Under the pieces are notes generated by a model, which was given only the letters and a program-made list of their open reading frames with translations, did not search any database and was not told the DNA's origin. From contig DUKA01000030.1 in assembly GCA_013329615.1 (NCBI GenBank), forward strand, positions 1 to 8,501: a stretch of 8,501 nt of DNA, written 5' to 3'. This document shows, piece after piece, positions 5,150 through 8,501 of this stretch (its first letter is position 1; the number at the start of each line of letters is the position of its first letter). A program made the position numbers and the translations under genes. Origin of the DNA: Candidatus Bathyarchaeota archaeon (GTDB taxonomy: Archaea; Thermoproteota; Bathyarchaeia; TCS64).

Positions 5150-5787
5150 CCCCGTTGAGTGTCAGGCTCGACGCCCATTTCACGAAGATCGGCTTCAACC
5201 TGCGCCGCATTTTTGAATAGGATCGATTTCAAGCCCATCGACTCGGCCGCGGCGACGCAGTTCACGTTGTCGTCTATGAAGATGCACTCCTTCGCCTCTA
5301 GTCCGAGGCGGCTCAGCGTCAACCGATAGACTGCGAGATCACTCGGTTTTCCCACTTTAAGATCAGGTTTTCTCTCGCCGACCTCGCATGAGAAGACGAC
5401 GACGTCGAACAGATCGTCAATCCCGTGTCTCCTAAGCCAGCGCGCCCGAGACGGCTCGAGGTTGGATAACGCAGCGATCCTGTATCCGCGTTGTCTGAGT
5501 CTCTTGACGAGCTTTATCATCTCTTCGTTGTAGTGGGCTGCCTCGAAGGTTGTGCCCCATACCTCCCCTGCTCCCTCGGGGACCGGGCCGAATCGCTGGA
5601 ACGTTTCCCTCATCCAGTACTCCTCGGTTTCTTCCCTCGTTTGGACGCGGGGCATCCCCTTCTCCGCCTCCCTCCTGAACTCGGCGGAGGGTATCCCGTA
5701 CTTCTGCTCGATGTAATCGTAGGTGACGGAGTTGCTCCACTCGACGGCGACGCCGCCGAGGTCGAAGATGAGTCCTCTGACCTTCAA
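5146..5787 (-). CDS. HAD-superfamily hydrolase
   Basis: This 213-aa soluble protein has all four HAD motifs. Motif I is FDLGGV with nucleophile D9. The second aspartate is replaced by Gly, as is common in the haloacid-dehalogenase/epoxide-hydrolase-like and YihX-like branch. Motif II is ALSNLE with S108, motif III is GERKPD with K140, and motif IV is FIDDNVNC with D172 and D173. A helical cap lies at about 16-85. Between motif III and the next helix there are about eight extra residues (LKVGKPSD) that look like a local copy of the KPD segment. The start is TTG at 5787, overlapping the GNAT stop by 4 bp (TTGA). GAGGG is 6 nt ahead, so translation is coupled. The substrate is probably a small phosphorylated metabolite and cannot be named. 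Confidence 0.92.
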   Translation of the reverse strand: MKVRGLIFDLGGVAVEWSNSVTYDYIEQKYGIPSAEFRREAEKGMPRVQTREETEEYWMRETFQRFGPVPEGAGEVWGTTFEAAHYNEEMIKLVKRLRQRGYRIAALSNLEPSRARWLRRHGIDDLFDVVVFSCEVGERKPDLKVGKPSDLAVYRLTLSRLGLEAKECIFIDDNVNCVAAAESMGLKSILFKNAAQVEADLREMGVEPDTQRG

Positions 5788-6578
5788 CTGCTTCCCTCGA
5801 CGGCTTGCTTAATCTCTGCGTCGAATGATTTCCTGTCTTTGAGCCCGCTCTTTATCGGTGTGCCCTTGACGACCAGCCACTCGTTCGCGAGGCTCAGCGA
5901 CGCCTCCGGTTTCTGCCACTGATCGATGAGCCATACGGGAAGATTCGGGTATAGTATGTTTATGGCGTCTCGTACGCGCGTGGCGGATATGTAGGAGTAT
6001 TCGCATGTAGGGTTGTAGATGACAGTGGCTGCCTCCTTGTTGGCGTGGTCTGGGTTCCACACGAGCCTCTTCGGCAAGACGTACCTACCGTTGATCTCGT
6101 AGATCATCTCATCGCCCCTCCTCACGAAGCCGCTCGAGGCGTAGAACTTCTCCATCGGTGTCCCCTCGCCGGTGTTGAAGGGCTCCGACACGATGAAGCT
6201 GCACTCGACGCCTTTCAAGAACTTGGGTGAACCACGACAGTCCTCGATCAGGCTACTCACTAAGGCCGTCGACGCCCCTTTTCCACGCGCCTCCTCGAAT
6301 GGATTGTAGACGCAGCGAAGAAGGACTACCCCCTCGCGTGTGCTGGAGAGGAAGGGTACCGCCTCCTCGGGGTAAAACATAAGGTGGGCGACCGGCTTTC
6401 CTTCGAGGTAGGCTATCTTGACACACGTCCCATATTCTTGGATCATCTCCCGCAGCCAGTGGCGGCGTATCTCAATCCCCTCCTTCTGAATGGGGTCCTC
6501 AAGCCTCCCGCAGCTGCAGACCCTGAAAACGTCCTCGATGTTAGCCTCCGTCACGTCCCTGACACTGACCGCGCCCAT
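5784..6578 (-). CDS. GNAT acetyltransferase with a C-terminal thioredoxin-like tail
   Basis: The N-terminal part (about 1-165) of this 264-aa protein is a GNAT fold that should bind acetyl-CoA. A strand KIAYLEGKPVAHLMFY at 54-69 is followed by VLLRCVYNP at 85-93 and the pyrophosphate-binding motif ARGKGASTALVSSLI at 97-111. The end of the GNAT fold is KFYASSGFVRRG at 144-155. Residues about 183-262 look like a small thioredoxin-fold module: strand ATVIYN, CEYS at 192-195 (a CxxS motif), a helix at 198-210, strand PVWLID, a helix, then strand EWLVVKG before T-P. This layout recalls the YoaP-type GNAT proteins, a comparison from memory. The substrate is unknown. The gene follows the M42 peptidase after 39 nt and precedes the HAD gene with overlap. 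Confidence 0.85.
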   Translation of the reverse strand: MGAVSVRDVTEANIEDVFRVCSCGRLEDPIQKEGIEIRRHWLREMIQEYGTCVKIAYLEGKPVAHLMFYPEEAVPFLSSTREGVVLLRCVYNPFEEARGKGASTALVSSLIEDCRGSPKFLKGVECSFIVSEPFNTGEGTPMEKFYASSGFVRRGDEMIYEINGRYVLPKRLVWNPDHANKEAATVIYNPTCEYSYISATRVRDAINILYPNLPVWLIDQWQKPEASLSLANEWLVVKGTPIKSGLKDRKSFDAEIKQAVEGSS

Positions 6579-6617
6579 GAGGGCGTATGTGGGGAATGGT
6601 GGGTATCAGTTTTCCGT

Positions 6618-7706
6618 TTAGAGAGCCGTGAAGTCCTCGACGGTCTTCGCGTCAAGCCTCTTGATCAACTCGATGACGAGGCGGACGGTGTTCTCCGTGT
6701 CCTTGAGGCTGAGGAGTCCGCTGTGGCTGTGGATATGGCGCGTGGGGACGCTGATGACGACTGTGGGGCATCCCGCCCTGCTCATGTGTATGGGGGCGCC
6801 GTCGGTCCTCCCGCCCTTCATCTGGCTCAGCTGGAGGGGTATTTGGCACTGCTTCGCGACATCGATGACCCACTCCTTGAAGGGCTGGTTGGGGATCATG
6901 CCCGCGTCGTACGTCAATAGGCTCGGTCCTTTCCCCATCTTGGACTGTGCGTCCTGCGGCTTTATTCCGGGGACGTCGCCAGCGATGTCGACCTCTAGGA
7001 TTATGGCGACGTCTGGGTCGACGACGTGTGCGATGGTCGTGGCTCCCCTGAGCCCGACCTCCTCCTGCACTGTGGCGACGCCGTAGACCGTGTTGGGGTG
7101 GGTAATCTTCTGTCCCTTCATCCTCTTTATCGCCTCGGCGATGACGAAGGCACCTATGCGGTCGTCGAACGCTTTGCCCATCGCGACCTTGCCGTTCTGG
7201 ATGAGCTGGAACGTGCTATAGGGGACGACGGGGTCGCCGACCTTGAGCCCGCACTCCTCGGCTTCCTGTCGGCTCGTGGCGCCGATGTCGATGAACATGT
7301 CCTTCTTCTCGACGACCTTCTTCCTCTCTTCCTCGGTGAGGACGTGCGGAGGCTTGCTTGCGATGATGCCGTGGACATCCCCCTTGTTCCCACGAATGAC
7401 GACTCGTTGTCCGAGTAGGACTTGGTCGAACCAGCCGCCGAGCTGGTTGAAGGTGAGATAACCTTCCTCTGTTAGGCTGGAGACTATGAAGCCGACCTCG
7501 TCGGTATGCCCCGTGATTAGCACGCGGGGTCTATCGTCGGAGCCCTTAGCGACGAAGCCGACTGAGCCGAGCTTGTCTGTGATGACCTCGTCGGCGTACG
7601 GCGTCATGTGCTTCTTGTATAGTTTGTTGACTTCTCTCTCGAAGCCGGAGGGGCCGAATGCCTCCATCATCTCCTTCATGAATTTTATCGACTTGTTGTC
7701 GAACAA
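6618..7706 (-). CDS. M42-family metallo-aminopeptidase (TET-like)
   Basis: M42 enzymes are cytosolic di-metal (Zn/Co) aminopeptidases that form dodecameric tetrahedra and trim peptides released by the proteasome. The 362-aa length is normal. Expected ligands are present: H67 in GHTDEVG, D181 in KAFDDRIG (the bridging Asp), E215/E216 in QEEVGLRGA (catalytic base and metal ligand), D240 in LEVDIAGDVPG, and H326 in RHIHSHSG. The second residue of the first motif is Thr where Met is common. An insertion at about 100-165 corresponds to the dimerisation domain of this family. The start is TTG at 7706, keeping the helix before AFGPSGFE; an ATG nine codons later is an alternative. It is probably first in a peptidase, GNAT, HAD operon. 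Confidence 0.95.
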   Translation of the reverse strand: MFDNKSIKFMKEMMEAFGPSGFEREVNKLYKKHMTPYADEVITDKLGSVGFVAKGSDDRPRVLITGHTDEVGFIVSSLTEEGYLTFNQLGGWFDQVLLGQRVVIRGNKGDVHGIIASKPPHVLTEEERKKVVEKKDMFIDIGATSRQEAEECGLKVGDPVVPYSTFQLIQNGKVAMGKAFDDRIGAFVIAEAIKRMKGQKITHPNTVYGVATVQEEVGLRGATTIAHVVDPDVAIILEVDIAGDVPGIKPQDAQSKMGKGPSLLTYDAGMIPNQPFKEWVIDVAKQCQIPLQLSQMKGGRTDGAPIHMSRAGCPTVVISVPTRHIHSHSGLLSLKDTENTVRLVIELIKRLDAKTVEDFTAL

Positions 7707-7737
7707 TCTGTTTCGTGTATCGTTGGGTTCATGGGTG

Positions 7738-7752
7738 ATTTAGATTTATCTT
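7738..7752 (-). promoter_or_regulatory. TATA-like region for the M42 operon
   Basis: The minus strand is A/T-rich here (GATAAATCTAAATC), 32-46 bp before the TTG start. A start of transcription near 7718-7725 would leave a short leader without a clear Shine-Dalgarno. The exact box cannot be fixed by eye. Confidence 0.35.
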
Positions 7753-7789
7753 TCAGAGTGGGGTGGAGGCTCGGGGCATGCTCTCAGTA

Positions 7790-7797
7790 CTATATAG
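7790..7797 (+). promoter_or_regulatory. TATA-like box of unknown use
   Basis: CTATATAG faces the noncoding stretch on the plus strand. Nothing protein-coding follows within standard distance, so if it is used, the product is an untranslated RNA ending near the T-run at 7925-7931. Confidence 0.35.
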
Positions 7798-7924
7798 AAT
7801 GTATGTCACCAATCGGGCGTACATGGTTTGCCTTCTACGTGAAATTCTCGGCTCCGTGGAGATGCCATTGTTTCGCGTTAGGTGTCGTTATTAGGAACCG
7901 TCAGGGACACGTTGAAGAACCCCC

Positions 7925-7931
7925 TTTTTTT
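7925..7931 (+). terminator. Oligo-T stretch, possible plus-strand terminator
   Basis: Seven Ts follow five Cs in a noncoding region, the kind of U-run at which archaeal polymerase releases. No stable hairpin directly precedes it; the GTGTC/GACAC pairing ends about 14 nt upstream. Confidence 0.35.
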
Positions 7932-8184
7932 AACTCATCCTTGTAAAAACCGATCACTATATGCCCCGTGATTTGTGCGTTATCGTATTAGACGCGTCGG
8001 TGGGTGGTTTTATCCGTATGTCATCGGGGCTTTAGAAGTAAGGAGCCGCGCCGCGTCGAACGTCGTTCCGCGTTACCGTTGGGGCGGCCTCCCCTCTTGG
8101 GCAATTAGAGAGAGCGGCCTTACCGTTCCTTGGAAGCCCATTGCCCGCGGCGACGGCACCTTTTAACTATAATTGTATCAAGCT

Positions 8185-8217
8185 AAAAGGTTATTCTCTC
8201 ATCTAATGAGAACAACC
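8185..8217 (-). terminator. Hairpin plus T-run terminator behind the S66 peptidase gene
   Basis: On the minus strand an imperfect hairpin has an inner stem TCTCAT/ATGAGA with loop TAG and an outer stem GGTT/AACC, separated by a small internal loop. It is followed directly by TTTT at 8188-8185. It lies 38 nt after the LD-carboxypeptidase stop codon, the expected place for a transcript end. Confidence 0.5.
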
Positions 8218-8254
8218 CATATAATCAGGATTGTCTCAAAATGATGGGAATGTA

Positions 8255-8501
8255 TTAATTGTGTACTCCGGACTCGTTGTACACTAACTCCCGCTTATCT
8301 GCATCTAGTCTAGCACCTACCCCTACGGGTATAGTGGCTATAGGATTGGTGTGACCCAGATCGACGCCGGTGACTACCGGGAAATCGTATCCCTCGAGGC
8401 ACTCGTCGAGAATCATCTCAAGCGAGTCACCCTCCTTCAAGCCGGCGACCGACGGGATCCTCCCGACCATCAAGGCGCTTATCTCACCGAACGCGCCCAT
8501 C
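8255..8501 (-). CDS. LD-carboxypeptidase / MccF-like peptidase S66, C-terminal part
   Basis: About 82 C-terminal residues are visible; the gene continues beyond the right edge. The sequence follows the end of the S66 family: an EISALMVGRIP strand-turn, a helical segment ending DECLEGYDFPVV, then TGVDLGHTNPIATIPVG. The histidine of GHTNP corresponds to the His of the Ser-Glu-His catalytic triad. It closes with GARLDADKRELVYNESGV. The methionine nearest the edge is internal to the fold, not the start. S66 enzymes cut LD-peptide bonds in murein peptides or inactivate microcin C-like peptide-nucleotides. An archaeal member is more likely to act on peptide or amide substrates from outside the cell, but that is inference. 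Confidence 0.9.
   Translation of the reverse strand, partial: MGAFGEISALMVGRIPSVAGLKEGDSLEMILDECLEGYDFPVVTGVDLGHTNPIATIPVGVGARLDADKRELVYNESGVHN

Larger units (their letters stand above)
7753..8164. other. Intergenic stretch with two possible small-RNA units
   Basis: I find no convincing protein gene in this stretch. Read on the plus strand it holds two units. The first has a TATA box at 7790-7797 (CTATATAG), about 110 nt of mixed sequence from about 7818, and seven Ts at 7925-7931. The second has CTATAT at 7957-7962, a G+C-rich segment from about 7984, and four Ts at 8161-8164. Pairing elements include GTGTC/GACAC at 7882-7886 with 7906-7910, and GGGCAAT/ATTGCCC at 8100-8106 with 8140-8146. 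TTACCGTT occurs at both 8073-8080 and 8120-8127. Neither segment shows the conserved blocks of SRP RNA, RNase P RNA, 5S rRNA or C/D-box RNA. On the minus strand the second unit is also flanked by an A/T-rich box (8163-8174) and a T-run (7944-7948), so its strand is undecided. Confidence 0.35.

Noticed and set aside
7731..7946. A 71-codon plus-strand open frame across the TATA box and T-run
   Set aside because: It starts upstream of the visible TATA box, runs through an oligo-T stretch and shows no protein-like pattern.
7975..8166. A 63-codon plus-strand open frame starting at GTG, giving an Arg/Trp-rich protein
   Set aside because: There is a stop codon just upstream in frame and no ribosome site. 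Codon choice (many CGT and CCG/CCT) is unlike the neighbouring genes, and no family is recognised. It may simply be a GC-rich structured RNA or chance.
7950..8170. SRP RNA, RNase P RNA or 5S rRNA in the noncoding region
   Set aside because: I looked for the SRP helix-8 motif, the RNase P GAGGAAA and ACAGAA blocks, and the 5S core on both strands. None was found.
7940..8180. A MITE or insertion-sequence remnant with terminal inverted repeats
   Set aside because: The ends (GTAAAAACCG and CGGCACCTTTTAAC) match only loosely as inverted repeats, with no target duplication and no transposase trace.
1..8501. CRISPR arrays, prophage or integrase genes, or tRNA-linked attachment sites
   Set aside because: No regularly spaced repeats, integrase-like frames or repeated tRNA 3' end were seen.

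Overview
The window looks like a piece of an archaeal chromosome. The support is TATA-type promoters about 25 bp ahead of inferred transcript starts, oligo-T endings, a serine tRNA with an encoded CCA end, an archaeal-type ThiN domain, an M42/TET aminopeptidase and frequent TTG starts. The base composition is G+C-rich. I cannot place the lineage firmly; something in the Thermoproteota (Bathyarchaeia- or Nitrososphaeria-like) would fit, but that is inference.

Left part (1-2940, all minus strand): a thiamin-related operon. A complete TPP riboswitch (about 2821-2910) with its own TATA box leads into an ECF-type membrane S component, then a fusion of a PurM/HypE-like ATP-binding module with a ThiN (thiamin-phosphate synthase) domain, then a small class I methyltransferase that overlaps the fusion gene by 8 bp. 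Right after the methyltransferase a second, nearly identical TPP aptamer (1 to about 70) begins, with its own TATA box. It must control another gene beyond the left edge. The likely logic is uptake of thiamin or a precursor plus condensation to thiamin phosphate, shut down when TPP is plentiful.

Middle (2940-5150, plus strand): a divergent promoter region, then a membrane-anchored coiled-coil protein of unknown role. It is followed 2 nt later by rpiA (ribose-5-phosphate isomerase, TTG start). Next come tRNA-Ser(GCU) with an unusual perfect hairpin in its 5' leader and a two-CBS-domain protein.

Right part (5146-7706, minus strand): an apparent three-gene operon read right to left. It holds an M42 metallo-aminopeptidase, a GNAT acetyltransferase with an appended thioredoxin-like tail carrying a CxxS motif, and a HAD-family hydrolase translationally coupled to the GNAT through a 4-bp overlap. 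The HAD gene converges on the CBS gene with a 4-bp overlap, so there is no intergenic space between the two strands' genes.

Far right (7707-8254): about 550 bp without a convincing gene. It has two TATA / G+C-rich / oligo-T units that could be small RNAs. After it comes the C-terminal part of an LD-carboxypeptidase (peptidase S66) that runs off the window, with a hairpin-plus-T terminator behind it.

The strongest items for a second look are the duplicated TPP aptamers, a visible 8-bp alternative pairing between the complete aptamer and the hairpin in front of its gene, and the HypE-like/ThiN fusion, in which a residue expected to be a catalytic histidine is phenylalanine.
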